Source of the DNA: Acanthosepion lycidas
Taxonomy: Eukaryota > Mollusca > Cephalopoda > Sepiida > Sepiidae
Assembly: GCA_963932145.1 (NCBI GenBank)
Contig: OZ010581.1
Coordinates: 85,273,684-85,337,683 of the forward strand
Direction of reading: 5' to 3'
DNA length: 64,000 bases
A model generated the notes under the pieces. That model worked only from the letters and a program-made list of their open reading frames with translations. It did not search any database and was not told the origin of the DNA. Position 1 is the stretch's first letter, and the number at the start of each line of letters is the position of its first letter. This document shows, one piece after another, positions 1 through 12,289 of the stretch. The translations under genes were made by a program, and so were the position numbers.

Positions 1-599
1 CATTGCTTTGACTGTTGGCCTCATTGTGATTTTCACAATATTTTGGCCATTGCACACTCCAGCCTTCTTTAGGTGATATACAATGGAAAAATCAAATCAA
101 ACACTTTATTTAGTCGACAGAAGTACATTTTTCTAGTTTCACATGCTATGCTTTTTCAAGTTTTATCAGTTTTCACTTAATTCTCTTTAGTATGTAAACT
201 GAATTCTTTGGGTCAAGTCTCTTTTGGATTTCTTTAACCTTCCCTTATATCCACTGGGTCATGTGGACTTTGGGAAACATGATCCAGTAAATGAATTTTG
301 GGGATTTATAAACCTAATATCTTTTTCCAGAGCTCATGTTACATGATATATGCACATCGTCTAGCTGTTGGTTCTTCACCATTATATATGGAAAACAATA
401 GGAGAGTCCCAAATGTGCGTGTGTACATACATACACTTTTTATATATATCTTCAGTGGTAACAGTCAGTTTCATGCTTAAACACACACTTCAGGCCTGAA
501 GAATTCATTTGAGCATGAAACAAAGGATTAAGCTCAATGTCCACTTTTATATTTATATATGCTCTATACTTTGACCTATAAATATAGCATACCTTTTTT

Positions 600-622
600 T
601 ATATATATATATATATATATAT
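600..622. repeat. (TA)n microsatellite in snapin intron 3
   Basis: About 11 AT dinucleotides. The rest of 1-903 is AT-rich intron sequence in which I see no coding region or recognised repeat. Confidence 0.9.
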
Positions 623-903
623 AAAATTTCTGAAACTATTACAAGCAAGAGTTTTTGTAGCATTAACCAAATTGAGTTTAACAGTCTTAACTCATGTAAT
701 ATATTTTTCAAATGTTAAGTGACCATAACATTTCTCATTTAAAGCCCAGATTTTGTTCAGTTTTGCTAGAAATCTGTTTGTTTTAGAGTAATGAATTTAC
801 AAACACAAAGGTTATTGGGCTACTAAATATCAATTTCTTCATAACTGTTAACCCATAATTATTTGAAGCCATGAAATAGAATTGTGTTTCACTAATTACT
901 TAC

Positions 904-1022
904 TTGCACATTCTGTAAGATGTTGTTGACAAGCATTACACGGCGACGAGCATTACTCAATTTCTTCACATAGGGTTCCAGATCAATGGGTACCTGCTGA
1001 CTGTCAGAGATTTTTTTCAAGT
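904..1022 (-). CDS. SNAPIN: snapin, exon 3 (internal coding exon)
   Basis: Snapin is a small coiled-coil subunit of BLOC-1 and BORC. It binds SNAP-25 and works in vesicle priming and lysosome or endosome positioning. The 119-nt exon, with one base carried over from exon 2, gives exactly 40 codons. They include a PIDLEPYVKKLSNARRR stretch followed by NNILQN, close to the metazoan C-terminal helix (DPYVKKLLNARRR in human, from memory). The acceptor is TATTGCAG and the donor is CAA|GTAAGT. The final exon, for about 30 C-terminal residues, is not in the window and must lie to the left of base 1. No stop or frameshift is seen, so the gene looks functional. Confidence 0.9.
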
Positions 1023-1184
1023 CTGCAATAAATTAACAGAAATTAGAGAAATTTTATTTATAAATGAAATGCTTATATCATTGTTCATTAGAGATTGTAT
1101 GAAAAATATTTTTATTTCTGTAACCAAAAACAATAAGGTAGCAGAAACAAAACACTGCTTGGTTCCAGTTGGATTCAAAACACA

Positions 1185-1557
1185 TATGCACATATTCTGC
1201 ATGACATACCGAAGATGGAATATTTAGATTAAAAACAAGTCCGTTGCAGGAGTCTCTAGAAAAGTATTTTGTTATGTAAAATACTTTGTGTCCTCTCCCA
1301 GTTGTCAGCAAATGAAAAAACTGCTCGGCCAATAAAAGCAGTTGGTGTTCTTGAATTGAGAGGAAAAACCGATGTATGCGTTCGTTGGCGAGCGAGTTAT
1401 TTAGGGATTATTGGGATTTGTGAGATAGTACCTGTGAATCCAGTTTTTGTCATTTCTTTCTGTTCCCAATATTCGAGCATGAACTTACAGTGATTTGTTC
1501 ACTGCGTTGTGGATTTAATCTGCGACAAACATTCCCTTTGCTTTTAGAACACTTACA
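1185..1557 (+). repeat. solo LTR of the element B family
   Basis: This 370-bp stretch matches the 5' LTR of element B (9476-9869) along its whole length and ends ACACTTACA as that LTR does. No internal coding sequence flanks it, so it is a solo LTR left by LTR-LTR recombination or a lone fragment. The TATA box of the intact copy (CTATAAAAG at about 9546) is CTAGAAAAG here, so this promoter is probably dead. The start is approximate: homology begins near GCACATATT. No clear target duplication was found. Confidence 0.75.
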
Positions 1558-4062
1558 GAACCAAATTCAGTTCCATAAAAATGGGTTCCACACTAAGATG
1601 CTGGCTCCAGTATATAATGACAGCCTTATGACCTAGCCATATTTCAGACTAATTAAAAAGGAAAAGGGATAAATTCTTTCCCCGATATGATCGGAGAATC
1701 ACCATGTCCAGAAGTTCTGGCCAAAGACTGAATCCTCTTTATCAAGTAAGCAGATTTGTCAGGGTAAAATTTCTGGTTATTATGACTTGTACACAATAGC
1801 TGAAGTAGCAGACCTCATGCAGTCCATATTGGTATACAATCAGCAATACTTCAGGTCTAACTCCTGCAGCATTACATTGTGACATTCAGTATACAACAAG
1901 TAGGAAAGTGTTTCTAGTGGTTGTTTTTTGTTTTTTTAATAGTGATGACTTAACCTTTGAGCCTCTGGAGCAATGGCAGAAGTAGTAGTAGTTCTATTTT
2001 ATTCAATAGTGGCATCTATTTTAGACCACCATATATAGTTTCAAAGGAGAGCCTTCATCTAGACTATTCTTGGGAGGCGTTGATGAAACTTGTTTAAAGC
2101 TGGTTTTGGGGGGACGAATCACTTGATAGCTTCAAAGTAGATAAATTCTTTCAGCCCTTAGCTCATTTTGACAAGCAGAAAATAGATATTCTTCTCTCCC
2201 AACTTTCACAACAGAGAATGGGATCTTTGCAAGTGTGTGCATGAATATTGATTGAATCAAAAAGAGAATTGTTACAGTGGTTCATGAGATGCATGATGCA
2301 ACATGACATTGGAACATCTAAAAAATTCCTGAAGAGAGAGAACTCATTGCATCAGCAGCACTAATGCAGTATTACTTGGCCATTACTAAAGGCTAAGTCA
2401 TACTGCATCTCTTGCCCATAACTGAAATCTCATCATTCTACTAGAAGCAAAGATGTTTAGTTCCATTTTGGGTTTTCAGAAGTTTGCTGCTGTAGAGATT
2501 AAGAACATAATTAATTTTGCTTAAAAAGTTAATTCTCTTCATCTTGGTATATTTTTTCTCTACAATATATAATTTGGTGAAGCTTCGGATGTATCACCTC
2601 CCACCTTGTTAACAAGGGTGTACTAACTTTCTTAGGTCATAAATATACTTTTTTATATGACTGTTGAAGTACCTAGTAAAAAAATTGTCACTTAAAAATA
2701 TTGGCTTACCAGTAGGATTAATGTTCTGTATACATCATTTACAGCATCTAAAAATAGGAACCACCATTAAAAAAAAAAAAAAAAAAAAAAAAACAAAACA
2801 CTAAAAAATTAGCATATGTGACAAAAAATGCTCCAAACAATGAAAACCGTTTTATCCTCGAAATCTTTGTTGTTATTAAGAAAGATCAAAGTATTTTTGG
2901 AATATTTAATTTAAAAAAAATTTTTTTTTTTTTTAGAATATTCAAAATTTTGTTTTCCTTGTATTAGCAGATGTATTATAAATTACATAGCAAATGTTAG
3001 CGTCTTTTTCATGGTGACAGACACATTAATTAGGAAATTCTTGCCAAAAATCAAATAATTCTCAGATTTTAATGAAATTTTCGGGACTTATTCACAAATT
3101 AATAAAATTATTTTAAAATGTTTCTATCTCAAAGAAAATCTTGGTAAAAGTTGTGTGTGTGTGTTTCACCTCACTTATTTAATTTTATGAAAACTTGAGA
3201 AATTCAGCATGATAATTTCTAATAACTGTATTAGTTAAATTCAAATGCAATAAACTTAACACATTATTTAATTAGAGATGATCTTAATTGCTTTTATGAG
3301 TAATATATATTAAGGACAATATTATCTTAAAAACCTTTTTCAATGAAAAATGAATTTTTTCAAGATTTGTTTACATGTTTTTACAAGTTTTAATTAGAAT
3401 AATTTTTTATATATTTTTAAGTCTTAAAATTCAGTTTCAGTTATTAAGTAAAACTATTTACTAGTAATATACCATGAAGCTTATTACAATCTGAAGATCC
3501 CAAATATTTTTTTAAAGAATTTTGGGATCTTATAGATACAATTGCCCATACGCAACATTATCAGAAAATAAGAGTGATAACTAGAGGAAATTTAGAGCCG
3601 AAATTCTAAAATTCAATAAATACAGAGAATATTTTCTTAAATTTTTAAGATTACCAAGTACTTAAAAAGGTGCCTGTGTTATATTACTCTAATTTTTTTT
3701 TAAAGTTAAAGCCCCCTAAAACAATTTAGATTAAAATCTGTCATTGAGCTGTCAGAGTGGTTAAAAAACTGTCAACATAAATAAGCTACCATTGTTAAAA
3801 AATGCATTTCTGTGATATTTTAAATGTGAAGCAAATAGTGGTTTCAAATCTGATTAATTAAACTTTAAATCAGCTAATATTCCTCAAATAAAGTTTCAGA
3901 AAAATTTTATTTTTGGAAAATTTTTTCAATAAAGTGATTTACATTTTTTAACAGTTTGCTAAAAATGGCACTAAATTCAAACATTTTAGAAATTTCAAAA
4001 CAGATTCCTTCCAATCAATTTAAATTAGTTTTGAAATGTGGCAGAGTATTTTGTTTATTGAA
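1558..4062. other. snapin intron 2, AT-rich, no gene seen
   Basis: Non-coding AT-rich DNA with a 25-nt poly(A) tract at 2769-2793. I see no conserved reading frame, LTR pair or inverted repeat. Confidence 0.6.
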
Positions 4063-4327
4063 TGTGTGAAACTGACCCAAGTATCTCTTTCCAACTGACA
4101 AGCAGCACCACATTTGTAAGCAAAAAAACTGTCTATTCTCTCTCACTTGATGTTTAATGCCAGTCTTGCAAAAAATTTGCATACTTCCAAACTCTCTTGC
4201 CAATTCTACTTCCAAGTCCGTTCTTTCTTAATGTGTCAGGGCGGTCATATTTCTTTTTCCTTTCCTTCACTCATTTTGCAATACGTGCTCATTTTGCCAT
4301 GTGAGGTAAGTTGTCTTCTCTTCTACA
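4063..4327 (-). repeat. 3' LTR of element A
   Basis: On the minus strand it starts TGTAGAAGAG directly after the purine tract and ends GTTTCACACA. The first ~25 bp and several inner blocks match the 5' LTR at 7416-7719. Confidence 0.8.
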
Positions 4328-4339
4328 CTCCCCCCTGAT

Positions 4340-5830
4340 CTCCCGATTGCATAAATGACACAGAGATGGCAGTCATCTTCGTCAAGTGCTTCTACATCTC
4401 TTCTGCATGTGTGCCCACTTGGCCTTTCGTTAATTGCATCATCATTGTCTTCAGCATTTGTTTCCACTAGTTCCATAGATGAATAATCTGGATCTGCACT
4501 GAAAAATAGCATTAAATTTGAATCGCTTTCAGAGGACTTATCACTGCCATCATCTTCCGACAATGCAGATCTGATGTGGACAGAGGTTTCCGATATGGCA
4601 TGGCTTTCCATTGATAAGAACTGTATGTGGGCTGCAGACCCCTGTCACTGTTCCTTTTTTTGAATTGTGTTGAACATCGACCATGTGGGGGTCTTTACCC
4701 ATACCACATCTCCCGCTCTGCAGATTCCAGGATCTGTGTGTTCAAGTGGTGGTGCAACATTGATACCATTTATGCTGGCTTGATAGTTGTATATAGCATT
4801 AGCGGGTGCTGACAAAGCAGTTGCACCATCTTTTGGGGTCACATTATACCAATATAACGCCTCCATAATGGAACATCATGACCGTGCGGCAATACGCTTG
4901 ATGGTGCGATGACATCTCTCTACAATGCCGATCCCTGATCTCAGCAAACCTTACAAACACATCTTTCGCAGAATAACGACTCCAGCTGTCAGATGATGCT
5001 GGCAGCATCCTGATGTGGTAATGGTTACGAGATGGAAAACCAACTAGGGCCACACTCAATCAGAGTCAGGTAATGCCGGCCTTCATAATGTGTTATGTCC
5101 ATCCCCACTCTGCTCCAATTATCACACGCATTCAAGCATCCAGCTTTCCAATGTACTGGCACTGGGTCACACTCTCCAACCACTGCCCAAGCAGCTACAT
5201 TTGGGACCTCAGGGTGGATCTACCTAAAAAAAGACTAGAAGTTGCACTTCACACCGAAATGCCCACAACATCAATGGATGGCTCAAATGTGGGTCAATTC
5301 CTGCTCTTCTATAGATGCGGTGCATACTGGTTCCATTTCTTTCCAAAATGCATGCAGCCAATGTTGAGGCACTCTAGTGAGCTGATCGGCTTGGTTTGCA
5401 TGGTATCTGACAAACTATCTCAACAGTCAATTTATATTCCCCCACCAGTTACTTGATTGTGCAGAACCGATGTCTTAACATTTGTCATTAGCTTTGTGCG
5501 CACTTGAGACTTTCCAGACAGTGTATCGGAAACCCATTGATGCACACATGTTGAGTCAGTCTTCAGGTGAACCACAGTTACTCTCCATTGCTGTGCCATG
5601 TTGATGCTTCTCAAGAATGCATTGAGTTCTGCCAGGTTGATATGCTTGTCTGCGCATTCTGATCACAAATCTTCAACCAGGGATTCACCACTTTCCACAA
5701 TGACACCAGTGGCCAAGGAGCTTGTATCAACACACATGGTAACTTTGCACCCATTATCACACCAATCACTTTGTGCTGGATCCTTCCATGCCAATCTAGA
5801 AATGATGTCTGTCAGCATCCAAGTCAGGGG
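4340..5830 (-). pseudogene. element A RNase H and integrase, decayed
   Basis: RNase H remnants include the LATG and HINLAEL stretches and a TDS motif (about 5.73-5.45 kb). The integrase C-terminal part shows EALYWYNVTPKD and GDVVWVKTP (about 4.87-4.65 kb), and an acidic Ser/Asp/Glu-rich tail follows to about 4.3 kb, as in element C. Multiple stops and frameshifts break the frame, and the central integrase core is hard to read. Integrase would insert the cDNA into host DNA and RNase H would remove the RNA template; neither can be active from this copy. Confidence 0.7.
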
Positions 5831-5865
5831 TGGGTCTCACACCTCATCAGAGTTCACATGCCGTT

Positions 5866-6390
5866 TTATGAATGCAGTTGCAACACAGAGAAGCTACATA
5901 CTGGTAAATGTCCAGTTGACTTCCCAAACAGGTAGAAGATGCTCTGATGAGTGAATACATTAGGTAACAGTGGGAGGTCTTGTCCTGTGAGGCCACAGCA
6001 TTGAAAATTGATTGCATGATTATCAGTGCCACATTGAGCCCAAAACCCAAACAGGTGAGGCAATATCTTTGCCCATTTATTTGCACTCTTTGAAATAGGC
6101 CATAACAATTTGTGAACATAGATCTGCAAATAGGCACGGCGCAAAACCAGCACTGTGACATCCAATCCTTTCTGTTGCCACTCCCTCAAGTTTTGTGCAC
6201 AAACATCTGTATCAGTAGTGTGTGCATCAACATACTGATTGAGCTCCTGATAATCCATGACCGGGCGGAACTTCTGTTTGTTTTCTTGCAGCACTGTGAT
6301 TAGAGAGATCAGGCGTGGGGGGGTGGGGTGATGATTCTTCCTCAAGATACAGAAGTAACTAGCCATTATCCATCGAGGTGCGTAGCTCAC
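5866..6390 (-). pseudogene. element A reverse transcriptase, broken
   Basis: An open stretch of 174 codons carries the RPVMDYQELNQ, VCAQNLREW and LRRAYLQI motifs of this family's reverse transcriptase. The first catalytic Asp, found as LDLRRAY in element C, reads LVLRRAY here. The region that should carry the YIDD box is out of frame or altered. The copy is therefore inactive. Polymerase N-terminal sequence (about 6.62-6.36 kb, WTWSGDQ region) lies just upstream in another frame. Confidence 0.75.
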
Positions 6391-6715
6391 AAGTATACTC
6401 CTCCCTGAGCAGCTTTGGTACTGGATACTCAGCTGTCCAGTTCTTCAATGCAGGTGGTGTCTGGTCACCAGACCATGTCCAAGACACAACACAGGTCTTC
6501 CTGTTCTGGTCATACTCCACATAGGAGCCAGGCTTGTTGATGGTGATGGCTGCACACAAAGGTTGGTCAAATTGAGGAAAGCTCACAATCTCATTACTGG
6601 GCACACATACTTCTCCCAACATTTTGATGTTTTAAATCCAAGCAGCAGGTTGAAACCAAGCAATTTTCTGTCCACAACCAGAACTTCAACATTGATAGGG
6701 GGCCTGTTGCTCATA

Positions 6716-7403
6716 TCAAGTTGAATAAGTCCAATCCAGAGCACCTGAGGGTCCTTTAACCAACAGTGAGCATGTTCCAACAGCATCTTCACATCGCATC
6801 TGGGGTGTCCACTTTTCGATATGTGGTTCTTTGCAGTCCTTTGCAAAATGATTGGGACAGTTGCAATGATAGTATGTTATGGTGCCATGTTGATCCCAGG
6901 TAGGAAGCTTCCTCATCTCATGCCATGTTGATCGCCCTGCTGCAATTGCCAGTCGCTCCTCCAGTACTTAGCCTTTCGAGTCAACAGCTGGTCGAAGCAC
7001 AAAGGAGATGTTTAACCCAGTCTGGTAACCCTCACATGAATGTACATGCCAAGCCACGATCGCTCATTCTGCCAAACAGGACAGAAAGTTTTCATAACTG
7101 CCAGATAGACATCCGATCCTCTGGGATGGAGCCATCACTCAACAAATTGCTCATAAGCCAGAAAACCATCTGTAGCAAAAGCTGTGTACAATGTGGATTT
7201 TATCTGGTTGAAATCTCTCAGTTGCAGGTAGACAGCAAATGCACCACCCATTAGCCTTAAAGGAATGATGTGTTCTGGATGCTTTACCTGGAACATCTTA
7301 GACCAGCTCAGCTTTCTCAATCCATTTGGCCAAAGATGGTCCACACGCAGTGCCATTAAACTCAGGAATGATTTTGAGGTCCAATTTCCCCTCTGTAATT
7401 TTT
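6716..7403 (-). pseudogene. element A gag with CCHC remnant
   Basis: Gag forms the particle and binds genomic RNA. The frame begins right after the primer-site-like sequence, at the place where element B has ATG; here the triplet is ATT. The conserved PLRLMGGAFAVY capsid-like motif lies near 7.25 kb. A knuckle, YYHCNCPNHFAKDC, near 6.87 kb has Tyr in place of the first Cys. Several frameshifts are present. Confidence 0.7.
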
Positions 7404-7415
7404 GCCGAAATAGCT

Positions 7416-7719
7416 TGTGTGAAACTGACCCAAGTGATCCCTTTACAACTGACAAAGTCTCCATACAAGTAGCACCATGTTCACAAGCAAAAAAATTTGT
7501 CTATTCTCTCTCATATGGTGTGTTATATGCAGAGCTGATCTCACAAAAAATTTGCATACATCCAACCTTTCTTGCCAATTCTCCTGGCTCTGAGACTGTG
7601 TCTTTCTTAAATTAAGGCATCAGGGAGGCCTTATTTTTCTTTTTTCAGGCAAAATGAGTGAAGGAAAGGAAAAATTACTATTACTTTGCCACAAGAGGTA
7701 AGTTGTCTTCTCTTCTAGA
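7416..7719 (-). repeat. 5' LTR of element A
   Basis: Starts TCTAGAAGAGAAG (minus) and ends GTTTCACACA, abutting the primer-site-like motif at 7415 with no spacer. It pairs with the 3' LTR at 4063-4327. Confidence 0.78.
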
Positions 7720-7724
7720 TTGGA

Positions 7725-8967
7725 AATATTAAATATTTCCTATCAGCTTGAAATTAAAACTAAAATAAAAGCTTCAAAAAACATTTTTCATTATTAAAAA
7801 TTCAATTGGGTATCACGTTTTTGTGGAGGTAACTATCTAAAAATATTGGATTAAATCTAATTATGACATTAACTTGACATAACACTTAAGTTATTTTTCA
7901 TTAATTTTGTAGTATAAAATATGTTTGCTCCTATTTTGTTTTTTTAACCGGAAACTAAATTAAAATTAAGCATATCTTCATATTTCATCATCCATATATT
8001 TGTTTTTAGGAATAACAATATCACAGGGAAAAAAAAAATAATAAAATTAACATTATCCAACAAATAATAGTATATTTAAATAAATTTCACAATGTAAAGA
8101 CAGAATCAAAAAATTATCCTGAAGAAAGAAAAAAGTATTAAAAAGTAAACAAAATATGAAAATTGAATTTTGGTAGAGACTTTGTAACATTTGTAATAAG
8201 GTGAGAAAAAAATTGGAGTCATTAGTGCAAGAACTATTGTTTGGTAACAAGATATTGAGAGAAAGATATTCAGCAAGAAACTGATGATAAAAAAAACAAA
8301 ACAAATAAAAATAAAGTTTGGTTTAAAAATATTAATTAGAACCTATAAGATACTTTTAAGGAAGGCATCAAGGAGATTTTAACCAAGTAAGATTTAGTAA
8401 AATATATAACTGAAATTCCCAACCTAGTCCCACAGCCTGAGAAAATTTTGATGACAATGTGTTTGCCAAAATTGTGCAAAACCCAGACAGAATGGAATCA
8501 TTCTGTGACAAATCAACAACGGTCTAACCATCACCAACACAGATCTTTTTCAAATTTGGTACACTTATAGAGCTTCATGATAATGATAGAAATTGAATGG
8601 TACCTATTTTACATCTCTATATCAAAGGGTCTCTGAGATATGACCCTTTGACTCTTGCCAAAAAGGTGAATTTTGGAAAATAGTCACAAAGTTTAAATAT
8701 CAATATCTCGATTGGTTTTTCACCCACAAAGCTAAATTATATACCATTTTAAAGTACTTGGATAGAGCTAAAAGGTGATATTTAATTTTTGTTTAGAGAT
8801 CAAATAAGATAATTTGACTTTAACCTATGACCTTTAATTTCTCAAAAAGCATATCTTTACTTTTTCTTTTTTTACATTTAACAAATTTGTCTGCCAAGAT
8901 ATGTACAAAATTTTGTGATGAATTTTTGACTGTTACCATTACAAGGGTTTTAATGATTTGGGCTAAG

Positions 8968-9004
<37 letters not shown>

Positions 9005-9475
9005 GAATGATCCTTATCCTTATTAATATTCACATAAAAACTATGATCATGAAATCAACAGAATTTGTGTTATTTGTGGTTAAACATTGACAAATTCAGT
9101 GGAAAATAAACAACCTTAATTAAAAAAATTAAATTGAAATAAAGTAATCATAATTTAGATATTAGACAGAATCATGCAGTTGTAGGAACAATTTGTTTGC
9201 TTGAAACTGTTAATCATACATATATAAAAAAACTAAAAAATTGATTGTTTTGTACATTTATCTAGTGTACAAAGTCAAATATCAATAAAAACTTTGTTCA
9301 CCATTAACATTATATTCAAAAACTGATATGGTAACTCAATTTCACAACAAAATGAACAAATTTATAGCAAAGAAAATGGCAACTTACCTCATCAAGCCAA
9401 GTGAGTATCCCATGTCGGATAAGAAAATTACTTACCAAAAAAAAAAAAAAAAAAAAAAAAAAGTGGGGGGGTGGG
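7725..9475. other. snapin intron 2, AT-rich, no gene seen
   Basis: Non-coding AT-rich DNA. It contains a (TA)15 run at 8971-9000 and a 26-nt poly(A) tract at 9437-9462, followed directly by a G-rich run. No coding similarity recognised. Confidence 0.6.
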
Positions 9476-9869
9476 GGCACATATTTCACATGACATGCTG
9501 AAGACGGAATATTTAGATTGAAAACAAGTCTGTTGCAGGAGTCTCTATAAAAGTATTTTGTTATGCAAAATACTTGGCATCCTCTCCCAGTTCTCAACGA
9601 ATGAAAAAACTGCTCGGCCAATAAAAGCAGTTGGTGTTCTCGAATAGAGCGGAAAAACTGATGTATTTTGGCTACCATGTTTGGCGGTGAGCGAGTTATT
9701 TTTCTGACTGGTTATGTGCATTGGGATTTGCGAGATAGTACCTGTGAATAGAGTTTTCCAGCATTTCTTTCTGCTCCCGATATTTGAGTCTGAACTTACA
9801 GTGATTTGTTCTCTGCATTGTGGAATTAATCTGTGACAAACAATTTCCTTTGCTTTCAGAACACTTACA
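9476..9869 (+). repeat. 5' LTR of element B with TATA box
   Basis: The end is TTACA at 9869. A TATAAAA box occurs in GAGTCTCTATAAAAG near 9545, and a CCAAT box near 9620 (GGCCAATAAAAG). It matches the solo LTR at 1185-1557 and the remnant at 11712-11843. The 5' border is approximate because a poly(A)/poly(G) run precedes it. Confidence 0.75.
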
Positions 9870-9884
9870 AGTTATTTCGGCACT

Positions 9885-10515
9885 ATGACGGACAAGACAT
9901 TTGACGTCAAGTTGATACCCAAGTTCAATGGTTCAGTGACCAGACAAGCAGTTACTGAATGGATTGAGAGGGCAGAACTTGTTTGTGACCTGTGTGGAAT
10001 TAAAAAGGTTGAACGTATTCTTCTTCTGAGGTTGATGGGCAGAGCGTTTGCTGCTTACCAACAGTTAAACTGAGCAAAAATCAGATGTTGAGCAGATAAA
10101 ATGAGCCCTGCGGATTGCCTTTGCACCGGATCATTTCTTGGCTTATGAGCAACTCACGGAACGCTGACTACGCCCAGACAAATCCATCGACATGTTTCTA
10201 GCCAACTTAAAGCTAGCAGGTCTATTTGGCGGGATATCCGAGCAAGGACTAGCATGTGGGGTCATAGCCGGGTTACCAGCACACATCAAGCAACTACTGC
10301 ACGCGTCTTCCAGGATGGAAGACATGAATACAAACCAACTGTTGGACCGAGCTCAAGCCACAATGAAAGCTCAAATTGCAACTGAGGAAATGATTGCAGC
10401 TACCATTTCATCAGGCAGAGCTGATAAACATCCAAATGTTAAACATCGGGAGGGTATGCGATGCTATCGATGCTCTGGGTGGAATCACCTTTCCAGGGAC
10501 TGCCCGGTTTGCTGA
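9885..10515 (+). pseudogene. element B gag, two pieces
   Basis: The ATG at 9885 opens 62 codons that include EWIERAELVCDLC and the capsid-like LRLMGRAFAAYQQL motif, ending in a TGA. The frame resumes at about 10192 (FLANLKLAGLFGGIS) and ends with a CCHC knuckle, CYRCSGWNHLSRDC, at about 10460-10505. Stops between the two pieces and a shift after the knuckle make it a pseudogene. The knuckle is intact and would bind RNA. Confidence 0.78.
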
Positions 10516-11711
10516 GAAGATGTCCGTCAGCCACGCAGGTCACACACAACAATGTGTTGCTTCCAGTATCAAGAAGTAGGCCACATTGCTTCATTGCGTC
10601 CAAGCAAAAAGAAGGGGGACAAAATGTCAATGCCAGTCTCTTCTCTAAGCAAGTTATGAATGAAGCGCTGCCCGTCTTGGGTATTTATGTGAACGAAATT
10701 AAGAGAGTGGCACTGGTGGACACTGGCTGCTCACAGACACTTGTGAGTAAGTCAGCTTGTCAATCATGGCGGGAGATGGAGGTGAACATACTCACCGTGA
10801 ACGGAAATACTCTCAAATGTTGCAAAGTTGGAAGCATTAAGCTTGACGTGGACAACGCAAACCCCATCAAAATCAAAATCTTGGCAGTGGATGGAGAGCT
10901 ATTGTGTTTTGACTTGTTGCTTAGGTTTGACGCCATTAAAAAGTTGGGCAGACTCCAAATAACAGAATGTGGCAATGTACGGTTTCCCAAGTGTGGGATA
11001 GTCTGTTGCGCCGTTATTAAAATAGAAGAACCTGATTTCTGTGACAAATCCAATCCAAACCGGAAGATTGGAGTTGCATCATGGAAGTGGTCTGATGGTC
11101 GATCACCAGAGAGTTTGCGAAATCGGCTGCCAGAGTACCCAATACCAACAAAAGTCAAGGAGGAATATGACCAGGAGCTGCAGACCCGGCTTGATAACTG
11201 TTGGTTGCAGTCTTATCCTGAAAAGGAACTTGATCTCCCAAAAGGTTTAATTCTGTTGATGGCGGTGGTGCAGAATAACAAAAATAAAGTGCGGCCAGTA
11301 TTAGACTATCGAGAGCTGAATGAGCGTCTATGCACACACAGCCAATGCTGACATGTGCGCACAGAAACTGAGGGAGTGGCATAAAAAAGGACTGGATGTC
11401 ACTACCTATGGCAGGCCTATCTACAAGTACATATCCATAAGTCACTTTGGCCCTTTCAAACTGTAATCTTCAGGGGGCAAAGATATCGCTTTACCCAAAT
11501 GGGTTTCGGGTTGAATGTTGCACCAGCCATAATGAAGGCCATTGTGGACGCTGCATTGTTGAAAGACAAGTCAGTTAGACGAGCAACCTCATTATATATT
11601 GATGAAATTTTGTTGACAAGAGCACAATTTCAGCAGTTCGCGTGAAGGAGCACTTGGCTGCATTTGGTTTGACCTGCAAGGATCTGGAACGGTTACAGGA
11701 CTGCATGCGAA
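10516..11711 (+). pseudogene. element B protease and reverse transcriptase, truncated
   Basis: A long open stretch (to 11351) carries the aspartic protease motif ALVDTGCSQTLVSK at about 10.71 kb, with DTG intact. It continues through the connector VASWKWSDG and into the polymerase start VRPVLDYRELNE. After a shift, traces of the fingers and palm follow, then SLYIDEILL at about 11.6 kb, where the YIDD box reads YIDE. The polymerase is cut off soon after by the deletion that joins to the LTR. Confidence 0.75.
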
Positions 11712-11843
11712 TGATAGTATCTGCGAATTGAGTTTTCGGCATTTCTTTCTGCCCCAATATTCGAGTCTGAACTCACAGTGATTTGTTCTGTGTTGTGGAA
11801 TTAATCTGCAACAAACATTTCCTTTGCTTTCAGAATGCTTACA
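11712..11843 (+). repeat. 3' LTR remnant of element B
   Basis: This matches the last ~130 bp of the LTR (from GATAGTA to GCTTACA). The U3 portion is gone. Confidence 0.75.
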
Positions 11844-11994
11844 AAATTACAAATCCAAACTCAAAGCTCCAGGGACAGAAAGAAATGTTGAGATCACAAA
11901 TCATTGGCTCACTGTCAAATTCTAATACACAAACTGTCAGAAATCCTATATGCAAGTGATGAGCTAGAAAAATAAACAACTTCCCAATTACAGA

Positions 11995-12132
11995 ACAACT
12001 GTTTTCATTGGTTGACAGGTGGGAGAGGACACACAATATCAACATATCCGAGATGCATTTATGGCAACACCTGCAATTGACTTGCACTCTTTTGCTTATT
12101 TTGTCTCCAGCATATTGTACAGAACATACATG
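11995..12132 (-). repeat. inverted LTR fragment of the element B family
   Basis: Read on the minus strand, it follows the U3 half of the element B LTR: the block around GTCTCCAGCAT, then CAGGTG, then TTTATGG in place of the TATA box, then GTCCTCTCCCACCTGTCAACCA. Identity is moderate. It lies about 150 bp from the plus-oriented remnant, making a head-on pair. Confidence 0.5.
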
Positions 12133-12289
12133 CTCTTTTTCTTGGTAAGTGACTTTCACCACACATTTGTTGCATATTTTCATATTCTTTTATGTTGTTC
12201 ATGACATTTTTTTAAATAATTATTTTCGTTATGTCACATATAATAGCTTATTTGTTGTATAATAAAAATGTAATGAATTTTTTTTTTTG

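Larger units (their letters stand above)
4063..7719 (-). mobile_element. LTR retrotransposon A (Ty3/Gypsy-like), degenerate
   Basis: The order on the minus strand is LTR (7719-7416), primer-site-like GCCGAAATAGCT complement (7415-7404), gag, CCHC, protease region, reverse transcriptase, RNase H, integrase, purine tract AGATCAGGGGGGAG, LTR (4327-4063). Flanks TTGAA (4058-4062) and TTGGA (7720-7724) look like a 5-bp target duplication with one substitution. The LTRs are clearly diverged, so the insertion is old. It belongs to the same family as elements B, C, D and E (shared motifs WYNVTPKD, HINLAEL, LRRAYLQI). I call the family Ty3/Gypsy-like by domain order and do not assign a clade. Confidence 0.85.
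9476..11843 (+). mobile_element. LTR retrotransposon B, 3' half deleted
   Basis: Layout: 5' LTR, primer-site-like AGTTATTTCGGC, gag, protease, reverse transcriptase start, then a jump at about 11.71 kb straight into the end of the 3' LTR. RNase H, integrase and most of the 3' LTR are missing. The gag start codon at 9885 lies 15 bp after the LTR end. Same family as element A, in opposite orientation. Confidence 0.85.

Noticed and set aside
1..300. Search for snapin exon 4 at the left edge
   Set aside because: No frame on the minus strand continues the ERLRRLN-type helix; the exon must lie outside the window.
9870..9886. Sense match of TTTCGGCACTA to the tRNA-Phe 3' end as a conventional primer site
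   Set aside because: A primer site must be complementary to the tRNA 3' end; here the match is in the same sense, and elements A and D lack the CACTA part.
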